The notes beneath the pieces were generated by a model. That model was given only the letters and a program-made list of their open reading frames with translations, made no database searches and had not been told where the DNA came from. DNA of 64,000 nucleotides, from positions 145,696,798-145,760,797 of the forward strand of contig NC_081183.1 in assembly GCF_029867415.1 (NCBI RefSeq). Direction: 5' to 3'. Made by a program: the position numbers and the translations under genes. Positions 11,466 through 24,150 of this stretch are shown in pieces (the first letter of the stretch is position 1; every line of letters starts with the position of its first letter). Origin of the DNA: Vicia villosa. Taxonomy: Eukaryota > Streptophyta > Magnoliopsida > Fabales > Fabaceae.

Positions 11466-11770
11466 TTCGTTTCCCATATTGTTTCTGTCTCATATTCTTT
11501 CTTTCTCTGTCGACGGTCAAATGTCACTGAGAAGAAAATTTCGGGAAGAGATGACTCATGATATGAAGCCAAAGCTTGAGAATGAGAAATGTCTTCGTAG
11601 AACCCTCTTGATTATCACATGGAAAAATATTCTGACGAAGTTGCACAAGAATTTGTAGTGCTTTAAGGGATTCGAGCATGCGAATGGTGCAATGCTCAAG
11701 ATAGACAATGTCTTGCTTATCCCTCAATCGGGAGCCCCAAGCAACTTCCACATATATGTACAAGAGATGA

Positions 11771-12235
11771 TTACCACTTTGGCTTGCATGTCCAGACTAT
11801 CCAGAGAGAGAATAAATGACCTTTGCATCTTTTGACATTAAACACTAGGCACAATCCAACAATGTCTAAATCAACGGAGTCACAATCTTTTATGGCTTTC
11901 AACCTTTTCTCCAAGAGGTGGAACCTTTTTTCATTTTCAATAATCGGAAACTCGAAGACTTCAATGATGTGAATTCTCCTTACCAAGAATAGGAATCTCA
12001 ACATTACTACAGACATGCTGATTCAAAAGACCTTCTCTTGAGGTGAGATTAACATTGCATTTGGCCTCTGAGGAACTTGTCTCAATTCTTCCTTGTCTAA
12101 GAGAAAACTCTTGAATAATCTCCATACACTGATTCAGGTTAATCCCCATTCCTGTCCTCATCTCATTCAAGTACTCGCGGAGTTGTTCCGTTTTTAACTT
12201 TCGAGCACGTAGCGGTGAGAAGCCAATTTGTTGTT
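11771..12235 (-). pseudogene. Degenerate gag N-terminal remnant (element 2, partial copy)
   Basis: One minus frame reads EQLREYLNEMRTGMGINLNQ and continues to about 11961. A shifted frame then encodes ENEKRFHLLEKRLKAIKDCD followed by LCLVFNVK, and then no further similarity. In the Ogre gag of this window the equivalent block is LCLVPNVK preceding the capsid-like domain. So this is the start of a gag gene, frameshifted and cut off before the conserved gag core. No pol follows. It is consistent with element 2 being a deletion derivative of an Ogre-like element. Confidence 0.5.
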
Positions 12236-13144
12236 GAAGTCAGAATTTGAATGGAAAGGGCCCTCATAAGCTTCTGAGAGAACAATGAAATGCATGATAG
12301 TATGAATGCATGTTTCATTTCTAAGGGATCCCAAAGTCCTTTCATCAACTTTTTTTCTTTTACTTTCCCTTTTTTTTTTGCATATAGTATCTTTTCTTTT
12401 TTCTTTTCCATCTTTTCTGTTTTTCTACTTTTTTTCATCTTTTTTTTTTTTTGGAAATAGACTTTAGAATCCCCCACAAATGAAGTGGATAAAGTAATGA
12501 TGTTATGCAATGCAAAAGCATGGGATCAAGGTCCATATAATCCGAGTAACCACTGTACAATCCTCTGAATAACTGATGTAGGTCAGATGTCATGAGATCA
12601 AAGGTCCGACACCCTTTTGAATACCTAGGAGAACCAATAGTCACCAACATAATAGAATAGTCACCAACGGTACCTGTCATGTATATCCCTCCCCACTCAC
12701 AGGTAAATCTAGGTCAAGGTAGGTCAAAAGGTCTCCAGCGTTAACAACTCTCCTGAAACACCATCATTGTTGCAAATACATGCCAACAACGGTATCCCAT
12801 TCGAGTCTCAGCTGGTCGTGGGTCTCATGATCGCAATCAACAGAACCTGACATTCTGTTGGCGTCATGACTATCCACTCTATCCTAGGTATCCTATGTGT
12901 TAACTCTGGCCTGGGTATTGGGCCTTTTACCTCATAGAACAACCCACCCAACCTGCAAAACAGAACAGAAGACCCCAAGGAACACAGAATATAATCCATA
13001 TGCATGATGTGCAAACAGAAATAAACATGATATGCAAGCAGAAAAGTAAACATGTAAACGTATATACAAGGTATAGACATAAAAACAAATAAACACCCAG
13101 TAAATAAACAAACAAACGCAGGCTAGGATCGACTCACTAAGGAT

Positions 13145-13160
13145 GGACCAGCAACAGGTC
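13145..13160. promoter_or_regulatory. Leader motif GGACCAGCAACAGGTC
   Basis: This 16-bp motif with complementary ends (GACC...GGTC) lies just downstream of the PBS in transcript sense. It occurs again at 24109-24124 (element 2) and at 56097-56112 and 62484-62499 (Ogre leaders). It is conserved between otherwise diverged leaders, so it is a candidate RNA signal for packaging or dimerisation. The function is inferred only. Confidence 0.4.
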
Positions 13161-13168
13161 TATCAACG

Positions 13169-13186
13169 TCCCCAGCAGAGTCGCCA
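13169..13186 (-). promoter_or_regulatory. Primer binding site (tRNA-Arg type), partial unit of element 2
   Basis: The minus strand reads TGGCGACTCTGCTGGGGA, the Ogre-type PBS complementary to a tRNA 3' end (CCA included). It lies 2 nt from the LTR end. Because it sits left of the 3' LTR it belongs to the truncated tandem unit, not to the complete element. Confidence 0.85.
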
Positions 13187-13188
13187 GC

Positions 13189-16100
13189 TGTCGCTACCGC
13201 GAAAAATGGAATCAGAGTCGCCACTAATATATTTATCCCATCGCGGGAAAGGAATATCAGAAAACCTAACTCGAAATAAGAACACGGTCTTTCGACCAGA
13301 GAACAGGGCACGGGAGTCGGTTACGCGAGGGGAAGGTGTTAGCACCCCTCACGCCCATCGTACTCGATGGTATCCACCTATGTTTGCTTCTATCTAAAGG
13401 GTGTATCTAAAGTCTAAAACCTAAATGCGAATGCATGCAAAAGAAATACGGGGAAAAGAAGGAATTATTTACAAGTGTGTTCGCTTAGGCCCCGCGACCC
13501 AATGCCTACGTATCCTTTTCAGGAATCAGAACGACCGTAGTTCGGCTCCATAGTTTCCATTTGTTTTGTGTTTTTTAGTTGAACAGAGGTTAAGGTCACA
13601 ATCCACGATGCTCGACCTTTGGAGACTTACACGCCTACTTTGGAAAGGACTTAACTTGTTCTTAAGCGCCTAACAAGGCAAAAGAGTGAACTTGGGTTTG
13701 TGTTTTTTATGTAACTACATGATGAACAAAACCCAATACAAGGTTTCGCACCACTTCGTCACTTTGTTTTAATTCGAGCCTTTATTAAGTGTTTTAAATG
13801 TTTTTTTGTCGGGTATTTTTTAAGGGAATTTACTTTGCGATTAGAATCACACAAAAATGTATAATGATCGAGAAGCAGATTAGGGAATGAATCCCACTCA
13901 CTTCTATCCCATTATATAATGTTCAAGAAACAGACTAGGGAATGAATCCCACTCATTTCTATCCCATTAATTAATGTTCGAGAAACAGATTAGGGAATGA
14001 ATCCCACTCATTTCTCTCCCATTAAGTAGTGACCGAGAAACAGATTAGGGAATGAATCCCACTCATTTCTATGCCACTAAGTGATTGAGAAACAGATTAG
14101 GGAATGAATCCCACTCATTTCTCTATCACTTTCTTAATGTGATTCGCCTCTTTATTTATTAGTGTTTTAAAGTTGAAAAGAAAAAGAGATGAACAAAGGG
14201 GTACTAACCTATTCTCTAATCTAAGTTATTCTAATCTAAGTCTAATGGCCCTAAGGTGAAGGATAACTATCCTAACCTATCTCAATTCCTCTTAACAAAG
14301 AAGGAAGAGTCTAAGGGAACGTGGCAAAAGAATGGAGTTACAACTCCAACAAGATGAGAAGAGAGCCCTAGGGCAGTAGCAAACCAAGGAAATAAGTGTC
14401 TTAAATCAAACACAAAAGCATCATGACATCACACGAAAATATTCACAAAGAGCTACCAAAGTATCACATAAATCGTCACTTAACAATTAGCGAACAAACA
14501 TCCATTAATCAAAACAAAAAGCAAATAAAAGCATGAACAAAGTTTAAAGTCAGTAGCTATTAGTTCATTTATAGGTCCAAGACCTTATGCCAATCTATGT
14601 TAGTCAATTAACTTGAAACAAACAAAGTTCTAACAAAACTATACCAAACTAGGTCAAAACTAGTTAATAGAATTCAAATTAGGAGTGAAGTTAGAAAGAT
14701 GTATTTACATGGTAGAAGTCAGTAGCTAATGACCTCTAATAGGTGTCTAAACAATCATGGAATCAAGTCACAAAGTCTCATACAAAATTATAGGTCATTT
14801 GGACAAGTTTTGGTGCGATCGTTAACCAAAGGTGAGTTATTTGCAAGTGAGAAAGAAAAATCAAGTAAAATAAGAAAACATGACTTGAAAAATTCAACTC
14901 CAGGTCTTAGGACCTCTAAACATCCCTACTTATATGTACAAAAAGAAACTAAGTCAATTGCATAAAGGCAAAGCAAATTATAGGTCAAATTCACATGGTT
15001 ATCCGTTTAGGAACGTACATAAATCGGGTATAGAAAATCTAATGAAAACCTAACCAAAACATAGAATTAGACTTTTATCTTTTTCACACCATATGGTATA
15101 TGAGTCTACTGATATCACACAAAAAATGGCAATTAAATTCTACTCCTAAGGTATTAAACAAAATTAATTTGCAAAACCTATCAAAACATGAAACATTACG
15201 AACATATTCAACAAAATGGCCCAACAAAAATAGTAAATCAAACCACAAAAATCCACAAAAATTATGACAATTACCTAAACACAAAATTCAATCTAAAACA
15301 TATTTTTGCACATTTTTTATCTCAATAGAACCTGGATTGCTAAACAAAAACTAGAGAAGAAACAATTTGCAAAAGGAGAAAAATCTAACAACACAGGGGG
15401 GTGCAGAAGCAAAAATGAAATGCATTGGATTTACATTAGGGCGCGTTTTGGGCCTTGTCCTGGGGGTGTGGCTAACATTTTCGATGGCCCAGGAGAATCT
15501 CTATGATCCATTAACAAACCATTCAGATTTTTATGATCAATTTCCATTAATCACACTTATTTCCCAGTTAATCTCCGTTTAACCAACAGATTTCAATCAA
15601 TGCTAATATCTAATGTCAATTAACTCTAGTTAAAAACAAACATGAAAAAATTGAAAGGGGATTAGGTTAAATGTATTGTGACCTTTGGGCTTATCTGAAT
15701 GAATCCTCTTCTTCACGTGCGACGGCCGGAACTCCCTCATCTCCGTTCAAACTCGCGGCGTCGACCGGCCACTCTCCTCCGCTCTCTCGCTCTGACTACT
15801 TCTCTCCGATCTCAATCTCTCTTCCTTATGTGAGCGACGGCGTCGCAAGCTATCTCCGGCGAGACTCGACGGAGCAACTCTCTTCCCATCGCTATCGTAG
15901 ACCGCTCTCAACATCTTGTTCTTGTTCATCTCCGATTCAAACTCCGTTCCATTTTAATCTCGCTCTCCTTCTCGATTTCTTTTTCTTCCGATTGTCGTTG
16001 TTGATGAAAGATGGATTCTGCGGAGCGTTGATTGAAGATTTGTTCAACGGAAGAAAGTGCGATTGTTGATGATGATGAGGACTAGATGAACGGTTCAAGA

Positions 16101-17785
16101 TCGAGAAGGTTTGTTACATCTTCATGTTACGAATTTTCCTTCTGATTTTTCCTCTTGTTACATTTTCGATTATGCAGGTGAGTGATTTTCTGATTCCTTC
16201 TTTTCTGTTATCAGTTTCTGATGGATATATAGAGAGAGATGAAGGTTGTGATGATTGTGGATTGAAGAAGGTGCTAAAGATTTGAAGATCGATCAGGTGT
16301 TGTTGTTGGATGTTGCAAAAATGGAGGATGTGCGATTTGGTGAAGGTGATTGAAGGTTATGGTTCAGATGCTGAAGATGATGAATCGATGATGGTTTCTG
16401 CAGATGAAGTTGTGAAGAGTTTTCGGTTCAGAGAGAGAGATGAAGATTCAGAGATGTTGAAGATTGATGAGAGTTATGGAGGTGATGAATCTTGAAGATG
16501 GAAAAAGGTTGAGAGACTCCAAGATCGATTGAAGAGTGTGATTGAAGGTCATTGAAGTCGAAGATGGTGAAGATTCAAGAGTGTGAAGAAGGTTCCATGA
16601 AGATTGAGGAAGAGAGTTTTTCTGTGAGGAGGTGAAGAAGATTGAAAGAGAAGACCCAGTTCATAGGAAGATGAGGAGAGTATGAAGATGATGAATTCTG
16701 AAGGTGAGGATCGGTGGAGAAATTTTTGTTACGTTTCAGTTATCTTTCTGTTATCAACTTCTGATCCTATTATCCTTTTTTGACTTTTTTTCTCTTGCCA
16801 AATTCTGTTGTTGATAATTTTCTCCTGATATCTTTTCCTGATTTTTCTTATGAGTCTCTCCGTTAGCAGCAATTAGTGAACCGTGGCCTGTGTTTTCCTT
16901 TATGTGCAGCAATGCAGGGTTGGTTTTGGATTATCTTGAAGCAGCTTGAAACATAGAAAAATTAGGATGGACTTTTTCTTTTGTAATTCATTAATGAATG
17001 GCATGGATTTTGTAATTTGAACTTGGATCTGTATATTTTGTTGTACAAACTTTCAAAATACTTGTAACGAAGCTTGTACTCCATATTAATCTTGATCTTT
17101 ATTTAGAGTTCCTCTTGTAGATTGTAATCATGGTCAAGCACCAATAAGAACTTCAAAAGTTCAATTGACTCTCATCACGATGCGTCAACCTTATGACGAC
17201 TCGTCTTTTGAGAAACAAAACAAAACTTCCCTCTTTCCCTTCATTATTAATTGAGAAACAAAGTAAAAGTTTCATCTTTCCCTTCATCATCAATTCGGTA
17301 AAAGTTCCATCTTTCCCTTCATCATCAATTTGAATGTATAGATAAAAGCTCAAAAGTTTGCATAAGATCACATATAACTCGTAGCTCCAAGTAATGAAGT
17401 GGATCGAGCCCAAGTGTTTGAGACATACCCATGATGATTGCCGAAGCCATACACTCATAATTAAATCTCAACTCTTGAATATTTGGCATCCTAAGCATCA
17501 ATGAAGCCACACCTCATATCATGCACAAACTCATATGTTTGAGGAGAGGGGATCTTACTCCATAATCCACTGTTTAAAAAGGAGAAGAGCTAGTCTTTGG
17601 GTGATATCTATACCTCAACCACTTGTGAAAAATCTTAGCCTTGAAACCCTTCACTTTACTGGATTTCTGTGCTTTATTGAATGCAAATGTATGCTAAGTT
17701 AATGACCTAACTATATGTATGCATATGCAATGTGAAACTTAAGCCAATTAGAAATAAATATATGGGCAAATTTTGGGGTGCAACA
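13189..17785 (-). repeat. 3' LTR of element 2 (4597 bp)
   Basis: The termini are TGTCGCTACC at 13189 and ...GGGTGCAACA at 17785, so the LTR reads TGTTGCACCCC...GGTAGCGACA on the minus strand. It matches 24153-28749 at a constant offset of 10,964 bp. I noticed only four substitutions (14150, 15761, 15994 and 17001 against their partners). It contains a tandem hairpin array at 13866-14125 and a strand-biased GA-rich block at 16060-16720. ORFs inside it, including a 132-codon plus-strand one at 15671, lack recognisable domains. Confidence 0.9.
13866..14125. repeat. Tandem hairpin repeat (about 44 bp, 5 copies) in element 2 LTR
   Basis: The unit is gagaaacagattagggaatg followed by aatcccactcatttctatcccatt. 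Each unit is a foldback, with GAGAAA paired to TTTCTC and GGGA paired to TCCC. Five imperfect copies are present. The identical array is in the other LTR at 24830-25090. Confidence 0.85.
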
Positions 17786-17954
17786 GCTGCCCCTATTCAA
17801 TCTTCTTGGACCTGAATGTATGAACGACACAAGTTCGAGACATGAGAGGTGTAAGTGGATTGAATACCCAAAAGTACCATCAAAATTTGCATTCTGTGGT
17901 ACGGCAAATAGTGTTGCATGTTATCAAGAGATACCAGCTGAAGGTGGATCTTAA

Positions 17955-18790
17955 ATAGATTGCTAACCTTAGTTAGACTTTGAAAAAGAAGACACAACCG
18001 TAGCGCGATTCCACAAGGAAGAAACCATCTGTAGACGACTCTACCAAATTGCTAACCTTAGTTAGACTTTGAAACTGAAGACACAACCGTAGCGTGACTC
18101 CACAAGGAAGAAACCATCCGTAGACGACTCTACCAAATTGCTAACCTTAGTTAGACTTTGAAAATGAAGACACAACCGTAGCGTGGCTCCACAAGGAAGA
18201 AACTATCCGTAGACGACTCTACCAAATTGCTAACCTTAGTTAGACTTTGAAAAAGATTGCTAACCTTAGTTAGACTTTGAAAAAGATTGCTAACCTTAGT
18301 TAGACTTTGAAGGAGATTGCTAACCTTAGTTAGACTTTGAAGAAGATTGCTAACCTTAGTTAGACTTTGAAAAAGATTGCTAACCTTAGTTAGACTTCAA
18401 AAAGAGACACAGCCGAAGGGTGACTCGATAAAGGATGAAACCAGCCGAAGGGGAATCCGATCCTATTTGCTAACCTTAGTTAGACTTCAAAAAGAGACGT
18501 AGCCGTGGGACGACTCCAAAAGGAAGAAACCAGCCGAAGGGGAATCTGATCCTATTTGCTAACCTTAGTTAGACTTCAAAGAGAGACACAGCCGAAGGGT
18601 GACTCTATAAAGGATGAAACCAGCCGAAGGGGAATCCGATCCTATTTGCTAACCTTAGTTAGACTTCAAAAAGAGACGTAGCCGTGGGACGACTCCAAAA
18701 GGAAGAAACCAGCCGAAGGGGAATCTGATCCTATTTGCTAACCTTAGTTAGACTTCAAAGAGAGACACAGCCGAAGGGTGACTCTAGATC
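17955..18790. repeat. Tandem array with core gctaaccttagttagactt
   Basis: The core recurs about 14 times. Copies at 17959-18240 have long spacers (about 85 bp) containing cacaaccgtagcg and gacgactctacc. Those at 18230-18400 are close-packed at 30-bp spacing, and those at 18385-18760 have spacers with agccgaaggg and gaatc(c/t)gatcc. So the array has three successive spacing regimes in the 3' part of element 2's internal region. Confidence 0.85.
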
Positions 18791-21700
18791 TGAAAAGGTA
18801 TGCCAATAATCATTGGACTTTATTGAAGAAGACTAGTAACGACTAGACTTTATTGGGGATGTTTATGAACACTGAATTTTGAAGGCGATGCCAATAAACA
18901 TTGGGCTTTGAAGGCGATGCCAATAACCATTGGGCTAGACTGAAAGAAAGGCTAGTGACAACTAGAATCAATCAGGTGACGCCAGTAAACACTGGGCTTT
19001 TAGGAAGATATTGATGCTTGCGAAGCATAAGAATTACATGGATCCCTTAGGCCAAAGGCGGGGTGTAATTCTACAAGAGTGACAATCACTTGAATTGCCA
19101 CACACATAGTATGGGTTATCCAAACGATTGAACTCAACAAAAGGGAAATAACCATAGAGACAATGATCTTGACGAAGAAAGACTTTGTATCCAATCCACT
19201 TGGAGAGAGAAAGTGAGACTTCGTCCGGGGATATATTATTTTGTGCCTTTGGAGCACATACAAACTGGCTTATGCATTGATGCATGTTTGATTTTTCCAT
19301 GGCGTAATGCTCCATATTCATGGAAATGCTACGCGTTTTTGTAGATGCAATGTGAATGCAATGATTACTATATGCAAAGATGACGAGGGCCCTTTAGAGA
19401 ATATTCCGCTAACTTGTCGATCGAGCTTCGTCTCTGGCCTTGGGAGAGGTAAACACAAGGGAGAATCCCCTTAGTGTTAAGAACTCTGTGGGGGTGCCAA
19501 TAGACATTGGACTTTAACTTTCAAGATACTTTTTCTTTGGTCGACTTGAAGGATAACATCTGACTTCTTACCATGTGCCATAGCTTGGAGAATTTTTAGC
19601 TTGAGGAGATTCCCTCAATTTACCATATTAGGGATGAGAAACCTTGATGAGGAACTCTTTATGGGATGAGTGGAACAACTCCAAGGAGAAATAAACTCCT
19701 ATACTTGGGGAGAGACTTTTCTAGGAGAAATAAACTCCTATGCTTGAAGAAAGAGTAACTTGTTGGGGAAAAGCATTATGATACTTATCAACTCTGTGAT
19801 GGTCAACTGCACTTTACAAGTGAATGACGATTCCTTCAATACAAACCAAAAAGATCATGCCCCAGGCTACTTGACTTACAAAGGTATCTGATTCACGAAG
19901 GCATTTCCCTCAGAAGGATCCTTACACCACAATTACTTGAGAAAATTTGCCCCAGCATATTCATACATTTGAAATGGTACTCCTTGGTCAACGGGTCGTT
20001 GAAGAGATTTGTCGAGCCTCGGCATAATTGCCCCATACAAAGTGAGTTTGAGAGATTCCTCGACGTCACTACTTCAGATTGATCGAAATCAAGAGAGATT
20101 CCTCGACTTGATTAACCCTGATTGGTCGAATTTGAGATGTCAAACCTTGATTTTCTTGCCCCATATAGGCTGAACTCACGAGAGAGATTCCTCATCGTGA
20201 CTGCCCCTGATTATGCACATCTTATCAGAGTCCTTGAGTTTACTTCCCTTAAGTCGACCAAACTATGGAAACAACTTTATCACGCTTAATGGAGTCTTCA
20301 AACTCTTCCTCTCAGGGTACTTAATCAACATGCATCTACTCAACAGAGTATTCAGACTTCTCCCCTCAGGGTAATCAATCAAAGAAGGTATCAACTAATT
20401 TGCTCAATGGAGAATTCAACCCATTCCCCTCAGGGTAACCAATCAAACTGATCAGACTCAACGGAGTGTTCAGGCATTTGTCCTTTAATAACCAAACAAC
20501 GAGGGCATCAAACTTCATACGCTCAATGGAACCTTCAAACAACTTGCTTTGATAATGATTTCATTTTCCTCTACGGAGTTCTCAAGTCTCTTTTATTTTA
20601 ACATGATCAAGCTCTTCATGGATTCTCATCATGGAAACTTCCTTGATGTTTAAGCAAATGTTTTGTATGCAAAAGAATGTCAATTATAAGAATGATAATT
20701 CTAATGCAAAGCCTATGCTAGTCTTGAAGTTTAAAAACTTTTTATGCAATGAGGTGGCCACCTCTTGTGAATGAAATGATAAAGCGGGCATACGATACCA
20801 ACATGGATATGTGTTACGCTTCATGGGGAGTCAGTAAACACTATCTCATGGGAGTGCGTCTTCGAAATAAACCCTACTTCAATTAGGACTTTTAAGGGCT
20901 GTAACTTGGCATGGTTCAAGGTTTTCAGAAACAAAGGATTTTTAGGCTCAAAATTATTTGGTGCCCACCCCCTTCGTGATGTTCTCCATTCCTAAGTTCA
21001 ATTAACTCAACGTGAGTGTTCCTCCCTCACAAAGAATTTTGAAACGGTTGAGGAATCGATGAGGTTTTTTTTTTTTTTTTTTTTTGACATGGCAGTCGCT
21101 CACCTTTTATTCTTCTGATTCATTATCACACGACTTTGTTTTTTCTTTATTTTCACCATCATTTTTCTTTTTATTGCTATATTTTTTCTTTCATCACTTT
21201 TTTCCATTTTTTCATTTTCTTTTTCTCTTTTTTTTTTTTGAACAAGTCGTGTGATCTCGCATTGTCTTTGATTCATTGGAAGTGATTGCGACTGCCTCAT
21301 TCCATGATTGATGAAGGATCACCATTGTGGTATCGTCATCTCTTGTCCTCTTGGTAGGTGAAGGATAACCATCACGGTTTTGAATTTCCTCAACCTTTTG
21401 AAGGATAACCATTGTTGTATCCTTAGATGCATATCCTTTATGAGTTTTGAACACTTGATCAAGTTAAATGAACACTACCCTGCCCCAGGGTTAAAAATAA
21501 GGGTTTTTTCTGATCAGAAAAGAAACTCCTACTCCAAGGCTCAAAGGGGTTGACGAGGGTCTATCTCCCTTATATCTCCGGTGTTTGGGGATTTGAAACA
21601 ATGCCTGTACATCATCAGCAGGATTTTATTCAAAAACACACAATTAGGGATTTTGCATTTTTTTTTCATCATCATTCTCCCTCCGCTCGTTGCCTAAGCA

Positions 21701-22735
21701 AGAGATTAATAAAGTTGGTATCGTAATGCCAAAAACTTTTTTTTGAGTGAAAACGAATGGATTACTTCAAGACAAACATAAACAATGCATTATGATTTTC
21801 ATTCAGAAATTAACAAATTTTTACATGCTAGAAATGCTTAAACAAACAATGAAACGTTACAAATGAGAATGCAATAAAGAACTAAATGAATGCCCTTGTT
21901 GAGGAGACTTGACTCCGTCTGGACTTATTGCTCTTGAATACTTTTTTCAGTTTTGATACCCCATTGAGACTTCAACTTGTGCATAAGACCTCTTGGAGTG
22001 GATTGTGGTTATTCCGAAATCAACGAGGACTTGAATTCTGCCTTTGAATGTCCTACCACCTTCAGTTGAATGGCTAGGTGCCCCAGCATGGTAGCCACTT
22101 AACATTATCATATGTTTCTTCCACACACTTTAGATTACTTCCTAGAAGAATATTCCAACAAAGGCGTACAAGAGTGGTGCATTTTTGCCTTACTTTAGGG
22201 ATTCGAGCGATGCAAATGATGCAATACTCAAGATAGGCAATGTCTTGCTTATCCCTCGGTCGGGAGCCCCAAATATAGATGCTAGAATAGTAATCACCAT
22301 TATAAATGGAATAAGATAGTATGATCATCACACTCAGGAGAGCTACGTGTGGTAAGGAAAGCCCAAAACACCAACTGGAATACCAACAATCAAGGATATA
22401 ACTGAGTACAAGGCATTGAAATTACATCACTTCGTTTCCCATATTGTTTCTGTCTCATATTCTTTCTTTCTCTGTCGACGGTCAAATGTCACTGAGAAGA
22501 AAATTTCGGGAAGAGATGACTCATGATATGAAGCCAAAGCTTGAGAATAAGAAATGTCTTCGTAGAACCCTCTTGATTATCACATGGAAAAATATTCTGA
22601 CGAAGTTGCACAAGAATTTGTAGTGCTTTAAGGGATTCGAGCATGCGAATGGTGCAATGCTCAAGATAGACAATGTCTTGCTTATCCCTCAATCGGGAGC
22701 CCCAAGCAACTTCCACATATATGTACAAGAGATGA

Positions 22736-23200
22736 TTACCACTTTGGCTTGCATGTCCAGACTATCCAGAGAGAGAATAAATGACCTTTGCATCTTTTGA
22801 CATTAAACACTAGGCACAATCCAACAATGTCTAAATCAACGGAGTCACAATCTTTTATGGCTTTCAACCTTTTCTCCAAGAGGTGGAACCTTTTTTCATT
22901 TTCAATAATCGGAAACTCGAAGACTTCAATGATGTGAATTCTCCTTACCAAGAATAGGAATCTCAACATTACTACAGACATGCTGATTCAAAAGACCTTC
23001 TCTTGAGGTGAGATTAACATTGCATTTGGCCTCTGAGGAACTTGTCTCAATTCTTCCTTGTCTAAGAGAAAACTCTTGAATAATCTCCATACACTGATTC
23101 AGGTTAATCCCCATTCCTGTCCTCATCTCATTCAAGTACTCGCGGAGTTGTTCCGTTTTTAACTTTCGAGCACGTAGCGGTGAGAAGCCAATTTGTTGTT
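22736..23200 (-). pseudogene. Degenerate gag N-terminal remnant (element 2, complete copy)
   Basis: It is essentially identical to the remnant at 11771-12235, offset by 10,965 bp. It contains the same peptide blocks (EQLREYLNEMRTG, ENEKRFHLLEKRL, LCLVFNVK) and the same frame change. It lies about 950 bp inside the PBS, where a gag gene would normally begin, and nothing of the gag core, protease or pol follows. Confidence 0.5.
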
Positions 23201-24132
23201 GAAGTCAGAATTTGAATGGAAAGGGCCCTCATAAGCTTCTGAGAGAACAATGAAATGCATGATAGTATGAATGCATGTTTCATTTCTAAGGGATCCCAAA
23301 GTCCTTTCATCAACTTTTTTTCTTTTACTTTCCCTTTTTTTTTTGCATATAGTATCTTTTCTTTTTTCTTTTCCATCTTTTCTGTTTTTCTACTTTTTTT
23401 CATCTTTTTTTTTTTTGGAAATAGACTTTAGAATCCCCCACAAATGAAGTGGATAAAGTAATGATGTTATGCAATGCAAAAGCATGGGATCAAGGTCCAT
23501 ATAATCCGAGTAACCACTGTACAATCCTCTGAATAACTGATGTAGGTCAGATGTCATGAGATCAAAGGTCCGACACCCTTTTGAATACCTAGGAGAACCA
23601 ATAGTCACCAACAGAATAGAATAGTCACCAACGGTACCTGTCATGTATATCCCTCCCCACTCACAGGTAAATCTAGGTCAAGGTAGGTCAAAAGGTCTCC
23701 AGCGTTAACAACTCTCCTGAAACACCATCATTGTTGCAAATACATGCCAACAACGGTATCCCATTCGAGTCTCAGCTGGTCGTGGGTCTCATGATCGCAA
23801 TCAACAGAACCTGACATTCTGTTGGCGTCATGACTATCCACTCTATCCTAGGTATCCTATGTGTTAACTCTGGCCTGGGTATTGGGCCTTTTACCTCATA
23901 GAACAACCCACCCAACCTGCAAAACAGAACAGAAGACCCCAAGGAACACAGAATATAATCCATATGCATGATGTGCAAACAGAAATAAACATGATATGCA
24001 AGCAGAAAAGTAAACATGTAAACGTATATACAAGGTATAGACATAAAAACAAATAAACACCCAGTAAATAAACAAACAAACGCAGGCTAGGATCGACTCA
24101 CTAAGGATGGACCAGCAACAGGTCTATCAACG

Positions 24133-24150
24133 TCCCCAGCAGAGTCGCCA
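24133..24150 (-). promoter_or_regulatory. Primer binding site of element 2
   Basis: TGGCGACTCTGCTGGGGA on the minus strand, 2 nt from the 5' LTR (starts at 24153 in plus coordinates). It is the Ogre-type tRNA-Arg primer site and identical to the sites at 13169, 39974, 56156 and 62543. Confidence 0.9.

Larger units (their letters stand above)
11466..13188 (-). mobile_element. Extra partial unit of element 2 (internal leader and gag remnant)
   Basis: This 1.72-kb stretch is almost identical to 22431-24152, the part of element 2 between its internal region and its 5' LTR. It includes a PBS (13169-13186). Finding it to the left of the 3' LTR means the array continues past the LTR into a second unit, which is then truncated at ATCAC (11461-11465). 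That pentamer is shared by the host LTR and the element, so a microhomology junction is likely. Confidence 0.8.

Noticed and set aside
12163..12510. Lys-rich 115-codon minus-strand ORF in element 2 leader
   Set aside because: It is generated by T-rich tracts and its length changes with a single-base homopolymer difference in the other copy (12 vs 13 T), so it is not under coding constraint.
15671..16069. 132-codon plus-strand ORF (and its copy at 26635-27033)
   Set aside because: It is antisense to element 2 transcription, has no domain, lies in a CpG-containing LTR segment, and differs between copies by a non-synonymous change without constraint.
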